Position numbers and translations under genes: made by a program | Shown here: positions 8,272-17,306 of the stretch, piece after piece | Layout of the letters: every line of letters starts with the position of its first letter | Numbering within the stretch: the stretch's first letter is position 1 | NCBI RefSeq assembly: GCF_025465255.1 | Contig: NZ_JAODNI010000112.1 | Coordinates: forward strand, 1 to 64,000 | Reading direction: 5' to 3' | Source: Pseudonocardia sp. | GTDB lineage: Bacteria; Actinomycetota; Actinomycetes; Mycobacteriales; Pseudonocardiaceae | Length of the DNA: 64,000 nt | The notes under the pieces: model-generated | What the model was told of the DNA's origin: nothing | The model's database searches: none | What the model saw: only the letters and a program-made list of their open reading frames with translations

Positions 8272-8982
8272 TCAGCTCATGTCCTCGGTGAACCGCAGCC
8301 TGCGCGCCACGACGTCCCGGGCGATCTCGACGAGCAACCGCTGCTCGGCGAAGGCGTACGCCCGCATCCGCGCCAACGCCACCACAGGGTCCACCCCGAG
8401 CTGCGCCAGCACCATCCCGGTCGCCTGGTGCACCTCGTAGTGGGTAGCCGACCCGGTTTCCGGCCATCCGTCCGCATCCTCCCGGTCGGCCGCCTCGGCG
8501 GGGACGGTGAGCCTGTTGATGACCAGCAACGCCACGATGTCCACCGCCCGGAGCAGGTCCGCATAGCCCGCCACGGTCAGCCCGCCCGGCAGGACCCGGT
8601 AGAGATCCAGCACCCCGACGTTCACCGCCCCCCACTGCAACGGCAGTGCGAACAGCGCCCCGATCGTCGCACGTTCCGCCACCGCCGCGGCGAACACCGG
8701 CCAGCGCGCGGTCTCCGTGCCGTGGTGCATGTCCGGCACCATGACCGGCGCCCCGTACGTCGCGGCTTCGATGCAGGCCCCGTCGTTCAGGGAGAACTGC
8801 AGCTCCTCGAGCAGGTCCGCCGTCGGGTCCGTCGAGAAGAGGGTCGCGCGGGCGGTCCTCGCCGTGAGGACCGAGACCGCGGCGCCGTCGACGTCCAGCC
8901 CGTCGACGCAGGCCCGGCACAGCCGTTCGGCGAGCGCGCGCTGGTCCGCGTCCCGGGACCCGAGCAGGACCGCCCTCGTCAC
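8272..8982 (-). CDS. GAF-ANTAR antitermination regulator
   Basis: About 236 residues from GTG 8982 (MTRAVLLGSRDADQRALAERLC); GTG 9000 is an alternative. A GAF domain (CRACVDGLDVDGAAVSVLTA through LPLQWGAVNVGVLDLYRV) is followed by a C-terminal ANTAR domain (YEVHQATGMVLAQLGVDPVVALARMRAYAF). It is a paralogue of the next gene downstream and probably its operon partner. No ANTAR-type double hairpin target was identified close by. Confidence 0.86.
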   Translation of the reverse strand: MTRAVLLGSRDADQRALAERLCRACVDGLDVDGAAVSVLTARTARATLFSTDPTADLLEELQFSLNDGACIEAATYGAPVMVPDMHHGTETARWPVFAAAVAERATIGALFALPLQWGAVNVGVLDLYRVLPGGLTVAGYADLLRAVDIVALLVINRLTVPAEAADREDADGWPETGSATHYEVHQATGMVLAQLGVDPVVALARMRAYAFAEQRLLVEIARDVVARRLRFTEDMS

Positions 8983-9288
8983 CGCGCCCGCCTCAGCCAC
9001 GGCGGGCCGGGATCGGTGGTGCGGGTGGAACGGTGGTGGGGTCGATCGCGAGGACCATCCCGTCGGCGCAGGTTCGGTGGCACGGAGCGCGACAGGGTCC
9101 GGATCGAGCGCCGGGAGAACGCGCTCACCGTACCGCTCCCCGCCGGGTCGCTCGGGCCTGCCGGTCGAGCAAATTCGGCGCGCGACCGGCTCCACGCGAG
9201 CCCGTTCGCCCCGCGCGCGCGGTCGACCGCGCGCGTGGGAACCGATCGCGCGCGTCGGCAATGATCACGTGACCGGCCCGGCGTCGAA
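8983..9288. other. intergenic stretch with a 22-base perfect palindrome
   Basis: No convincing gene is seen. At 9214-9235 the sequence CGCGCGCGGTC-GACCGCGCGCG is a perfect palindrome, followed by two more CGCGCG words near 9248. It separates the ANTAR pair from the quinone oxidoreductase. Similar CGCG-rich clusters occur in other gaps of this window. Confidence 0.6.
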
Positions 9289-10257
9289 TCAGGGCGCGAG
9301 GGCGATCTTCCCGGTGACGGCCCGGTCCGCGAACAGCCGCAACGCCTTCCCCGCCTCGACGAGCCGGAAGACCTGCGGCCGCGGCGGGTGCAGCTCTCCC
9401 CGGGCGATCCGGCCGAGGACGTCCGCGACGAGCTCGGTGGCCGCGTCCCCGTCGGTGCGGGCCCAGTCCCCCCAGTCCACGCCGACGACCGAGCGGTTCC
9501 GCAGCAGCACGATGTTGGCGGGCAGCCGCGGGATCTCCCCGGACGCGAAACCCAGCACACAGAACCGGCCGCCGGTGCCCAGGGCCCGGAGGGCGGACTC
9601 GGCCGCGGGGCCGCCGACGGGGTCGATCACGACGTCGGCGCCGCCGTCCGTCGCGGCGCGGATGCCGTCCTTGAGGTCCGTGTAGTCGATCGCCGTCTCG
9701 GCGCCCGCGGCCAGCGCCGCCTGCCGCTTGTCCTCCGACGACGCCACCGCGACGACCCGGCCGCCGAGGCTCCGCACGACGTCGACGGCGGCCAGCCCGA
9801 TCCCGCCGCCCGCCCCGAGGACGACCACCCACTCGCCCTCGCCGATCGCGACGCGGTGGGTCACCGCGAACACCAGCGTCGAATAGCTCTCGATCGCCGT
9901 CACCGCGGTCTCGGCGCTCACGCCGTCGGGCAGCGGTACGGCGGTGCTCGCGGGCAGCACGGAGTGCGAGGTGAACCCGCCGAACGCGGTGGCCAGTCCG
10001 GCGACCGCGGTGCCCACTGCGGGCGCCGACACGCCCTCGCCGAGCGCGACGACCCGGCCCCCGACCGTCGAGCCCGGGGTGAAGGGCAGCGGCGGACGCA
10101 CCTGGTAGAGCCCACGGACGATCAGCCCGTCGACGAAGCTGACCCCCGCCGCGTCGACCTCGACCAGGACTTCGCCGGGCCCTGGAGCAGGCGCCGCCTC
10201 CTCGACCACCTCGAGGTCCTCCACGTCGCCGAACGCCCGGCACACCACACGCTGCAT
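9289..10257 (-). CDS. zinc-free MDR quinone oxidoreductase
   Basis: 322 residues of the medium-chain dehydrogenase/reductase superfamily, quinone oxidoreductase branch. The N-terminal GroES-like domain contains PGPGEVLVEVDAAGVSFVDGLI, in which the usual catalytic zinc ligands are absent. The NADPH-binding Rossmann fold begins at GEWVVVLGAGGGIGLAAVDVV near residue 140. It probably reduces quinones or alpha,beta-unsaturated carbonyls using NADPH in the cytoplasm. It stands alone; the substrate is unknown. Confidence 0.88.
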   Translation of the reverse strand: MQRVVCRAFGDVEDLEVVEEAAPAPGPGEVLVEVDAAGVSFVDGLIVRGLYQVRPPLPFTPGSTVGGRVVALGEGVSAPAVGTAVAGLATAFGGFTSHSVLPASTAVPLPDGVSAETAVTAIESYSTLVFAVTHRVAIGEGEWVVVLGAGGGIGLAAVDVVRSLGGRVVAVASSEDKRQAALAAGAETAIDYTDLKDGIRAATDGGADVVIDPVGGPAAESALRALGTGGRFCVLGFASGEIPRLPANIVLLRNRSVVGVDWGDWARTDGDAATELVADVLGRIARGELHPPRPQVFRLVEAGKALRLFADRAVTGKIALAP

Positions 10258-10569
10258 GCCCCCACACTCTCCGATCGACGTCCCCGGTCACCAGACCCGA
10301 CGAGGTGACACCGCCGAGGCCCGCGAGTCGGCACCTGGGACCGCGCGAGTCGGGGTCTCTCCGTCACCGAGTCGTGCCGGATCCGTGCGGGTCAGGGGCA
10401 GGTGGCCCGATCCTGGCGCGGGGCGGCCCCACCGGACCCGCATGGCCGATGCGCCGGAGCACCGGTGGGAGAACAGTGGCGACGAGGTCCCTTGCGGGCC
10501 CCGCTCGGCCCGCGCCGTCCGGCGCGCCACCGGGCGTGGCACTCCGCCACGTGCACCGAGGAGCTGAGT
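10258..10569. other. intergenic, no feature seen
   Basis: About 310 bases between the divergent quinone oxidoreductase and the small basic protein. The promoters of both must lie here. I see no convincing gene, RNA or long repeat, only the GAGGAG ribosome binding site directly before 10570. Confidence 0.5.
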
Positions 10570-10707
10570 ATGTCCGACAAGTCACCGCGCCAGTCCAGTA
10601 GCAAGAAGTCCGGGAAGACCCTGAAACAGAAGCGGGCGGAGAAGAAGTCCGCTTCGGCGGCGTCCGAGAACCCCGTCATCATCCCGACCCGCCGCGGCAG
10701 CAAGTAG
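10570..10707 (+). CDS. small basic Lys/Ser-rich protein
   Basis: 45 residues, MSDKSPRQSSSKKSGKTLKQ..., strongly basic, ending with PVIIPTRRGSK. The ribosome binding site GAGGAG precedes the ATG with normal spacing. Short basic proteins with SGKTLKQKRAEKK-type sequence are common in actinobacteria and have no assigned function; a nucleic-acid-binding role is only a guess from charge. It converges on the LacI gene, leaving 10 bases between stop codons. Confidence 0.7.
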   Translation: MSDKSPRQSSSKKSGKTLKQKRAEKKSASAASENPVIIPTRRGSK

Positions 10708-10717
10708 TCCGCGGGGC

Positions 10718-11749
10718 TCAGGAAGGCGGCGGGCCGCTGGAGCCCCGGACTTCGAGGCGCGGCGGGATGAGGTGCACCCGTCGCGGCTCGTCCGGCCGTT
10801 CGATCCGGGCCAGCAGGATGCGGCCCGCCTGCTGCCCGACCGTCGGGGCCGCACCGTCGACGCTGGTCAGCCAGAGGGCCCGCAGCCTGGCGAGACCGGA
10901 GTTGTCGAAGCCGACGAGCGACACCTCCTCCGGCACCCGGACGCCCAGCTCCGCCGCCGCGGACAGCGCTCCCACGCAGGACATGTCGTTGGCCGCGAAG
11001 ATCGCCGTCGGCCGCTCCGGCCGGGTCAGCAGCCGGACGGCGGCGCGATAACCACCCTCCTCGCTCATGTCCCCGGCCTCGACGTGGACGTGGTCGCCCA
11101 GGCCGAAGTCCCGCATCGCCGTCACGTAGGCGTCCCGGCGCAGCAGGCCCGCGGTCCCCGGCAGCCCGGAGATGTGGGCGATCCGGCGGTGCCCGAGCTC
11201 GACGAGGTGCCGGACCGCCAGCTCGCCGCCGGCCTCGTTGTCGTTGGCGACGACGTCGACCTTCGGCAGGTCGATGTCCAGCCCGCCGGCCGCGACGCTG
11301 GGGATCTTCGAGGTGACCTCGGCGATCGCCCGGGACATCGGTACGGACCCGGCCAGGATCAGACCGTCCACACCGTGCTCGAGGAACGACCAGGTCAGGG
11401 TCTCGTCCATCATCCGGTCCACCCGGCCGTCGCCGAGCAGGATGTGCTGCCCCGCCACATGCAGGACCGGTGTGAGGCCGTCGAGCAGGTCCGCGAAGTA
11501 GGGCTGGCGGATGTCGTTGAGCAGCACCCCGATCGTGCGCGACCGGTTCTCGGCGAGCCGGCGCGCGGCGGCGTTCGGCCGGTAGCCGAGCTCGTCGACG
11601 GCCCGCATGACCGCCTCACGACGGGCGGGGCTCACCTTCGGCGAGTCACGCAGGACGAGCGAGACGAGCGACTTCGACACCCCGGCCCGGGCCGCGACGG
11701 TCTCGAGGGTCGGCCGGCCCTGGGCGGGCCCCCTGTTCGGTGACGCCAC
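10718..11749 (-). CDS. LacI family regulator
   Basis: 343 residues. The N-terminal helix-turn-helix is [20 protein letters not shown] (residues 14-33) with the hinge region YRPNAAARRLAENRSRTIGVL. The remainder is a periplasmic-binding-protein-like sensor domain, normally for a sugar or polyol. An upstream site at 11776-11789 matches 12 of 14 positions of the perfect palindrome in front of the MocD-type gene at 17.2 kb. This protein is therefore the likely regulator of both itself and the oxygenase operon. Confidence 0.9.
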   Translation of the reverse strand: MASPNRGPAQGRPTLETVAARAGVSKSLVSLVLRDSPKVSPARREAVMRAVDELGYRPNAAARRLAENRSRTIGVLLNDIRQPYFADLLDGLTPVLHVAGQHILLGDGRVDRMMDETLTWSFLEHGVDGLILAGSVPMSRAIAEVTSKIPSVAAGGLDIDLPKVDVVANDNEAGGELAVRHLVELGHRRIAHISGLPGTAGLLRRDAYVTAMRDFGLGDHVHVEAGDMSEEGGYRAAVRLLTRPERPTAIFAANDMSCVGALSAAAELGVRVPEEVSLVGFDNSGLARLRALWLTSVDGAAPTVGQQAGRILLARIERPDEPRRVHLIPPRLEVRGSSGPPPS

Positions 11750-11775
11750 CGGATTCCCGTCTCGCAGGTCGAGGA

Positions 11776-11789
11776 TTGGAGCGATGCAA
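11776..11789. promoter_or_regulatory. LacI-type operator, imperfect
   Basis: TTGGAGCGATGCAA lies just upstream of the LacI gene ending at 10718. It shares the left half and central CG with TTGGAGCGCTCCAA at 17214-17227. LacI-family operators are typically palindromes with a central CG. Confidence 0.5.
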
Positions 11790-11836
11790 CGCTAAGGCGG
11801 TGAGAGATCGGGTGTCAACGCCCAGCGCAGACCCCG

Positions 11837-12724
11837 TCAGGTGCCCGCGCCATGGCTCCACAACGCGGTCCGAAGCGCTCCACCTTCGCGTTGTGGCTCC
11901 ATGACGCGAACGGCGGGGACGGGTCGGCCCGTCTTCGCGGAGCGGCGGAGGGACTCCAGGACCCGGGCCTGGGCGATCGCGGCCTCCCGGCCGAACTCCC
12001 GCTCCGCGCCGGCGATCACGGTCGCGGCGACGCCGAGCTCGATCCGGTAGGAGTCGGCGGCCGTGCCGACGAGGCCCCACTCCCCCGTCGGGTCGACGGG
12101 CAGCCGCTCCGTCACGCCGTCGCGTTCCAGCTCGATGTGGCCGGGCCGGCAGAGCCTCGGGTCCGGGATCGTGATCTTCCCACCGGTTCCGATGATCTCC
12201 AGCTCGTCCCGGCGGGGCAGGTCCGGCCCGACGTCGAAGTGGCCGAGCACGCCGTTCGGCAGGGTCAGGACGGCGGCCGTCCGCAGGTCCTCCCCGTCGG
12301 GGCCGTCCTGGGCCCGCACTGCGTAGACCTGCGACAGCTCCCCGCCGAACAGCCGGATCGCGCTCACGCGGTAGCACCCGAGGCCGTACACCGCGCCGCC
12401 GCCGAGGGCCGGGGTCCGCCGGATGTCGTCCGGCTCGGCACTCGCGCTCAGCACCGCGCGGACCCCCGCCTCGAGCGCCCGGACCGTCCAGTCCGTGTGC
12501 ATCGAGATGGGCAGCGGGACGTAGACGGCATCGACCTCGTCGCTGCCCAGCAGCTCGTCGTACGAGCCGAAGGACAGCGGATGCCCAGTTCGTCGGCGTA
12601 GGCCTCGGCGCGCACGTCGTCCCGTGCGGCGACGGCGACGATCTCGGCGTCCGGCGCGCCCGCGGCCGCCGGGACCACGACCCGGCCGATCGCGGACGCG
12701 GACAGGATCCCCCCGAACGGCCAC
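11837..12724 (-). pseudogene. Gfo/Idh/MocA oxidoreductase, broken
   Basis: The start of the NAD-binding domain (GILSASAIGRVVVPAAAGAP, DVRAEAYADELGI) is in one frame near 12590-12710. Sequence from SFGSYDELLGSDEVDAVYVP onward is in another, so there is a frameshift near 12580. Then YVPLPISMHTDWTVRALEAG jumps directly to DIRRTPALGGGAVYGLGCYR, skipping roughly 55-60 residues that include the catalytic EKP motif. The C-terminal GFO_IDH_MocA_C part is otherwise well preserved to the stop. The intact relatives oxidise cyclic polyols or sugars. It lies directly downstream of an intact paralogue. Confidence 0.82.
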
Positions 12725-12725
12725 C

Positions 12726-13736
12726 TCAGCCGCCGAGCCGGACCGTGCGGCCGGTGCGCAGGCTCTCGGCCGCCGCGTCGGCGAGGACCAGCGCGGCGCG
12801 GCCGTCGGCGAAGTCCGGGGACGGCCGGGCCCCCTTCTCGACGGCGCTCACGAAGTGGTCGAGCTCGGCGCGGTAGGCCGGGCCGTAGCGCTCCAGGAAG
12901 AAGTTCAGGACCGGCGCGGCGGACTCGCTGCGCTCCGCCCCGGCGTACCGCACGCTCGTCGGCAGCTGGTTCTGCGCGATCAGCATGCCGGTGCTGCCGA
13001 AGGCCTCGAGCCGCTGGTCGTAGCCGTAGGCGCACCGACGGCTGTTGGTGATCTGGGCGAGCGCCCCGTCCGCGGAGCGCAGGGTGACGACCGCGCCGTC
13101 GATGTCCCCGACCTCCTCGATCTCCGGCGACACCAGGTTCGAGCCCATCGCCGACACCTCCACGACGTCCCCGGCCCCCTGGGCGCCGAGCAGGAAGCGG
13201 GCCATGTCGAAGTCGTGGATCGTCATGTCCCGGAAGAGCCCGCCGGACGTCGCGACGTAGCCCGCGGGCGGCGGCGCCGGGTCCCGGCTGATGATCACGA
13301 CCTGCTCGAGCCGGCCGATCTCCCCGGCCGTGACGCGGGCCCGGATCTCGCGGAACGACGGGTCGAAGCGGCGGTTGAACCCGACCATGACCAGCGGGTC
13401 CGACGCCCCGATCTCGCCCCAACAGGCGTCGACGCGCGCGATGGCCAGGTCGATCGGCTTCTCGCAGAGCACCGCCTTGCCGGCGCGGGCCGCGCGGGTC
13501 AGCAGGTCGACGTGGGTGGGCGTCGGCGAGGCGACGATCACGGCGTCGACGGAGCCGTCGGCCAGGACCGCGTCGGCGTCCGTGCTCGCCGCCGCGCCGT
13601 ACTGCGACCCGACCTCCTTGGCCGCCGTCTCCACCGGGTCGAAGACCCAGGCGAGCTCGGCCCGCGGGTGCCCCGCGACCGCCTCGGCGTGGACCCGGCC
13701 GATCCGGCCGCAGCCGAACAGGGCCACTCGCAGCAT
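12726..13736 (-). CDS. inositol 2-dehydrogenase-like Gfo/Idh oxidoreductase
   Basis: 336 residues from ATG 13736, with GGAG upstream. The Rossmann motif VALFGCGRIGRVHAEAV is at residues 4-20, the EKP motif in GKAVLCEKPIDLA near 95, and the active-site-type GGLFRDMTIHDFDMARFLLG near 165-185. These are typical of IolG / myo-inositol 2-dehydrogenases, which oxidise inositol or related cyclitols to ketones with NAD. A LacI-type palindrome lies 33 bases upstream and a divergent LacI gene beyond it. In the context of MocD/MocE-like genes the substrate may be an inositol derivative, including an amino- or methoxy-inositol. Confidence 0.88.
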   Translation of the reverse strand: MLRVALFGCGRIGRVHAEAVAGHPRAELAWVFDPVETAAKEVGSQYGAAASTDADAVLADGSVDAVIVASPTPTHVDLLTRAARAGKAVLCEKPIDLAIARVDACWGEIGASDPLVMVGFNRRFDPSFREIRARVTAGEIGRLEQVVIISRDPAPPPAGYVATSGGLFRDMTIHDFDMARFLLGAQGAGDVVEVSAMGSNLVSPEIEEVGDIDGAVVTLRSADGALAQITNSRRCAYGYDQRLEAFGSTGMLIAQNQLPTSVRYAGAERSESAAPVLNFFLERYGPAYRAELDHFVSAVEKGARPSPDFADGRAALVLADAAAESLRTGRTVRLGG

Positions 13737-13768
13737 GGGAGCTCCTTCGCACCGGGCCCCGCGGGACC

Positions 13769-13786
13769 GTTTGGAACGTTCTAAAC
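13769..13786. promoter_or_regulatory. LacI-type operator in divergent promoter
   Basis: GTTTGGAAC-GTTCTAAAC is an 18-base palindrome with one mismatched pair and a central CG, as in LacI-family operators. It lies between the divergent inositol dehydrogenase-like gene and a LacI gene, so that LacI is the likely binder. It differs from the TTGGAGCG sites, so the two LacI proteins probably recognise different operators. Confidence 0.6.
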
Positions 13787-13881
13787 GTGGAGTGTGGGAC
13801 TCGGCGCGAACGCCGTCAAGACCGCCCCTGAGATCGATCCAACCGTTCTCGGATACGGTGGCGCCGGCGGAGGGAGGCAGG

Positions 13882-14922
13882 GTGCCGAACAGCGACGGCG
13901 CGCGACCCAGGCGCCCCACGCTCAACGACGTCGCGGCGCGCGCGGGCGTGTCCCGCGCGCTCGCGTCCCTGGTCATCCGGCGTGCGCCGGGGCCGAGCGA
14001 GGAGTCCCGGACGCGGGTGCTGCAGGCCGCGGACGAGCTGGGCTACCGCCCGGACCCCAGCGCGCAGGTCCTGCGCAGCCACCGCAGCCGGCTGCTCGGC
14101 GTCACGCTCACCGTGCACGACACCTTTCACGCGGACCTGGTCGAGGCGATCTACCCGGCCGCCGCGGCGCTCGGCTACGAGGTCCTCCTCACCGCCGTCA
14201 CCCCCACCCGCGCGGAGGACGAGGCGATCGACGCGCTCACCGCGTCCCGGTGCGAGGGGCTGATCCTCCTGGGTTCCGTCGCGACGCCCGCGCGGCTGCG
14301 CGAGCTCGGCGCGACCCTCCCGGTCGTCGTCCTCGGCCGCGGCGCGGGCGGCGGGAAGGCCGCCGTGGACACGGTCCGGACCGTCGACGCGGCGGGGCTC
14401 GGCCGGGCCGTCGACCATCTCGTCGGGCTCGGGCACCGGCGGATCGTGCACGTCGACGCCGGGCGGGACGCCGGGGCGGCGGAGCGCCGCCGTGGGTACC
14501 GGGACGCCATGCGCCGCCACGGCCTCGACGATCTCGCCCGGATCGTGCCCGGCCGCTACACCGAGCAGGCCGGCGGCGACGCGGCCCGGGTCCTGCTCGA
14601 CGAGCCCGCGCTGCCGACCGCGATCGTCGCCGCCAACGACCGGTGCGCCGTCGGCGTCCTGGACGCCTTCCTGCGCGCCGGTGTCCGGGTGCCGCAGGAC
14701 GTCTCGGTCGTCGGGTTCGACGACAGCCAGCTCGCGCGCCTGCACCACATCGACCTCACGACCGTCCGCCAGGACGCGGCCCGGATGGCGAGCCTCGCCG
14801 TCGGCGCCGCCGCCGAGCGCCTCGACGACGGCCGCACCGACGCCCGGGACATCACGCTCGATCCCGAGCTCGTCGTCCGCGGCACCACCGCCCCACCCGT
14901 CACGCGCCGACGGGCGACCTGA
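13882..14922 (+). CDS. LacI family regulator
   Basis: 346 residues from GTG 13882, preceded by GGAGGGAGGC. The helix-turn-helix [20 protein letters not shown] is at residues 13-32, the hinge [20 protein letters not shown] follows, and a full ligand-binding domain ends with the LacI signature [26 protein letters not shown]. It is divergent from the inositol dehydrogenase-like gene with a palindrome between them. Its 3' end overlaps the remnant of the ferredoxin reductase by 23 bases. Confidence 0.9.
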   Translation: MPNSDGARPRRPTLNDVAARAGVSRALASLVIRRAPGPSEESRTRVLQAADELGYRPDPSAQVLRSHRSRLLGVTLTVHDTFHADLVEAIYPAAAALGYEVLLTAVTPTRAEDEAIDALTASRCEGLILLGSVATPARLRELGATLPVVVLGRGAGGGKAAVDTVRTVDAAGLGRAVDHLVGLGHRRIVHVDAGRDAGAAERRRGYRDAMRRHGLDDLARIVPGRYTEQAGGDAARVLLDEPALPTAIVAANDRCAVGVLDAFLRAGVRVPQDVSVVGFDDSQLARLHHIDLTTVRQDAARMASLAVGAAAERLDDGRTDARDITLDPELVVRGTTAPPVTRRRAT

Positions 14923-15746
14923 GAAGGAACTTGAGGGTGACGGACGGGTCGGCGAGGGCGGCCGGGTCCGGAACCGCGCGGCGGGCGATCAGCATCTCCG
15001 CGAGGCGGACGTCCTTGGCCACCGCGAGCGCGGTCTCCGGGACGGAGCCGATCCCGGCCACCACCACGTCGACCTCGACGACGGCCCCGTCCGCGAGCCC
15101 GATCGTGACCCCGGTCCCCGTCGACTCGCGCCCGGTGACGCCGGTCCCGCAGCGCAGGTCGACCCCGGCCGCGACGTGCCGGGCCACCAGGACGGCGGCG
15201 ATCCGGGCCGGTACCGCGCGACCCATGGGGCGTGGCCCGAGCTCGACGACCGTCACCGAGCATCCCCGGGCCGCCGCCGACGCCGCGAGCTCCAGTCCGA
15301 CGAACCCGCCGCCGATCACGCCGACCCGGGTCCCGGGCGTCAACCGCCGGCGCAGCGACACGGCGTCGGCGTGCGTCCGCAGGAGGTGCACCGGCGCCCC
15401 GTCGAACGGCAGCGGACGCGCCCGTCGCCAGGAGCAGCCGTTCGTAGCCCGGCCGCGGGCCGTCGGCGAGCTCGACGTGGTGCGCGCCGGTGTCCAGCCC
15501 GGCCACCTCGACGCCCGAGACCAGCTCGATGTCCGCGTCCCGGTACGCCCGGGCGTCGCGGATGGCGACCGGTCCGGCCGAGTCCGGGACCAGGCCCGCC
15601 TTGGAGAGCGGTGGCCGCTCGTAGGGCAGCAGCGGCTCCGCGCCGACGAGGGTGACCGGGCCGGTCCAGCCGTTCTCGCGGAGCGCGAACGCGGCACGGG
15701 CGCCGCACTCCCCCGCCCCGACGACCACCATCCCGGGCGGGGTCAC
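14900..15746 (-). pseudogene. FAD ferredoxin reductase (MocF-like), broken
   Basis: The N-terminus [20 protein letters not shown] and [14 protein letters not shown] show the FAD-binding fold of rhodocoxin-type ferredoxin reductases. Near 15415 the frame shifts (LLLATGA, then [19 protein letters not shown] in a second frame). The NAD-binding motif [22 protein letters not shown] is intact, but after [16 protein letters not shown] about 100 residues are missing, including the second FAD contact (normally a VFAAGD-type motif); only the C-terminal [16 protein letters not shown] tail follows. Its GTG start overlaps the Rieske gene stop, so it was the electron-transfer partner of the oxygenase next door. 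Confidence 0.8.
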
Positions 15747-16060
15747 GAGACCTCGATGTAGACGGTGCCGTCCTCGACCTTCGTCGGGTAGGTCCGTAGG
15801 TCGACGAGCACCGGGGCGCCCATCGCCTTGCCGCTGGTGTAGTCGAAGCGGCCGTTGTGCTTCGGGCACTCGATGACGCCGCCCATCACCAGGCCGTCGC
15901 AGAGCAGCTCACGTTCGTGGGAGCAGTGCCCGGCCGTCGCGTAGTAGACGTCGTCCGGGGAGCGGTACACGGCGTAGCTCTCCCCGGCGTGGTCGAAGGG
16001 GATGACGTCCTCGGGGTCGACGTCGTCGGTGGCACAGGCGGGGATCCACTGGGGCATCAC
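15743..16060 (-). CDS. mocE: MocE-type Rieske [2Fe-2S] ferredoxin
   Basis: 105 residues, a complete soluble Rieske ferredoxin: cluster ligands in CSHERELL (C47, H49) and CPKHNGRFD (C65, H68). It carries electrons from a flavin reductase to an oxygenase. It is encoded between a desaturase-like oxygenase upstream (13-base gap) and a ferredoxin reductase downstream (overlapping start), the same three components as mocDEF of rhizopine-degrading rhizobia. The gene name rests on family resemblance and gene order; the substrate here is not proven. Confidence 0.8.
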   Translation of the reverse strand: MMPQWIPACATDDVDPEDVIPFDHAGESYAVYRSPDDVYYATAGHCSHERELLCDGLVMGGVIECPKHNGRFDYTSGKAMGAPVLVDLRTYPTKVEDGTVYIEVS

Positions 16061-16073
16061 GGTCTCCGGGGGG

Positions 16074-17171
16074 TCAGGCGGGGATCAGCGGGAGCGCGCG
16101 GCCGTCGTTGACGGCCGACGGCTCGTGGAACGGCGTCGCGCCGGGCGCCAGCTCGCGGCGGACGTAGTACGACTGGTCCTTCAGCTGGCGCAGGACCGCG
16201 GGCACGAGCTCCCTGTACGCCGCCCAGATCGAGGGGTACGCGGGCGCGAGATCGCCCTTGATCTCCTCGTGCAGCTCCGGCAGGCGGTGGTACGGGACCA
16301 TCGGGAACATGTGGTGCTCGACGTGGTAGTTCATGTTCGAGTACAGGAACCGGTTGATCACGTTCATCCGCACCGTGCGGGTGTTGAGCCGGTGGTCGAG
16401 GACGTTCTCACCGAGACCCGAGTGCTGGGTCAGACCGTAGACGTAGAGCATGTACCGCCCGTACAGCGCGGGCCCGCCGACCAGGACCACCGGGAGCCAG
16501 GAGCCGGACACGATCGCCGAGGCGATCACCACGGCGTAGATCGCGAACCAGATCCGGGCGGTACGGAACACCTTCGGCCGCTCGGTCTCCGGGACGTAGT
16601 CCGCCTCCTCGGCGCTGAGCCGGCCCACGACGTGCAGCACCATCAGCCGCATCGCCACCGGCACGTCGACCAGCCCGACGAAGTTCGCGAGGAGCTTGGC
16701 CAGCCGCGCGGGGCGCATCGCCTGGATCTCCGGGTCCCGCCCGAGGACGAGGGTGTCGGTGTGGTGGCGGGTGTGGCTCCAGCGCGAGGCGGTCGGATCA
16801 CGCATGACCATGAACGAGGCGATCTGGTAGACCACCTCGTCCATCCAGCGGGTCCGGAACGCGGTGCCGTGCCCGCACTCGTGCCAGCGGGAGTCCGACG
16901 CCGAGCCGTAGAGCACTCCGTACGCGGCGAAGAACGGCACGCACCACCAGCTGCCCCAGAACAGGGTCCCGACGCCGGCGAGGACGACCATGAGGCCGAG
17001 CCAGAGCGTCGTGTCCCGGACGGCCGGACCGTCGGAGCGGCGCATGAGCTCCTTCATCCGCTTGCGCGGGACGGCGCTGCGGTACCAGTCGGCGCTCGCG
17101 AGGCCCGCGTCGACCGCGGCTCGCGAGTCGGGCCCGACGAGGCTGTACCTCTCGAGGCGTTCCCTGCCCAT
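16074..17171 (-). CDS. mocD: MocD-like fatty acid desaturase-type oxygenase
   Basis: 365 residues from ATG 17171, preceded by a purine-rich GGAGAGGGAA. This is a membrane di-iron enzyme: histidine boxes HECGHG (near residue 95), HTRHH (near 136) and HVEHHMFP (near 285), with hydrophobic spans between 55-90 and 190-235. Members of this family include acyl desaturases and MocD, the oxygenase that removes the O-methyl group of rhizopine. Electron supply would come from the adjacent Rieske ferredoxin and the now broken reductase. A perfect 14-base palindrome lies 43 bases upstream. Confidence 0.75.
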   Translation of the reverse strand: MGRERLERYSLVGPDSRAAVDAGLASADWYRSAVPRKRMKELMRRSDGPAVRDTTLWLGLMVVLAGVGTLFWGSWWCVPFFAAYGVLYGSASDSRWHECGHGTAFRTRWMDEVVYQIASFMVMRDPTASRWSHTRHHTDTLVLGRDPEIQAMRPARLAKLLANFVGLVDVPVAMRLMVLHVVGRLSAEEADYVPETERPKVFRTARIWFAIYAVVIASAIVSGSWLPVVLVGGPALYGRYMLYVYGLTQHSGLGENVLDHRLNTRTVRMNVINRFLYSNMNYHVEHHMFPMVPYHRLPELHEEIKGDLAPAYPSIWAAYRELVPAVLRQLKDQSYYVRRELAPGATPFHEPSAVNDGRALPLIPA

Positions 17172-17213
17172 GTCCGATTCCCTCTCCGCAGTGAGACGTG
17201 GCGTCGGACGCGA

Positions 17214-17227
17214 TTGGAGCGCTCCAA
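17214..17227. promoter_or_regulatory. LacI-type operator, perfect palindrome
   Basis: TTGGAGC-GCTCCAA is a perfect 14-base palindrome with central CG, upstream of the MocD-like gene. A 12-of-14 copy is found in front of the LacI gene at 10.7-11.7 kb, which is the likely regulator. Confidence 0.65.
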
Positions 17228-17306
17228 CCCAGATAATGGTGAGCGCGGGCACAGGCAGGTGTCAACCCCTTCGCGAGGGCGACCGTCGGCCTGGGAGACT
17301 GGGAAC

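Noticed and set aside
13838..13857. A second LacI-type operator (ATCCAACCGTTCTCGGAT) before the 13.9 kb LacI gene
   Set aside because: Only the outer four bases of each arm match; much weaker than the palindrome at 13769-13786.
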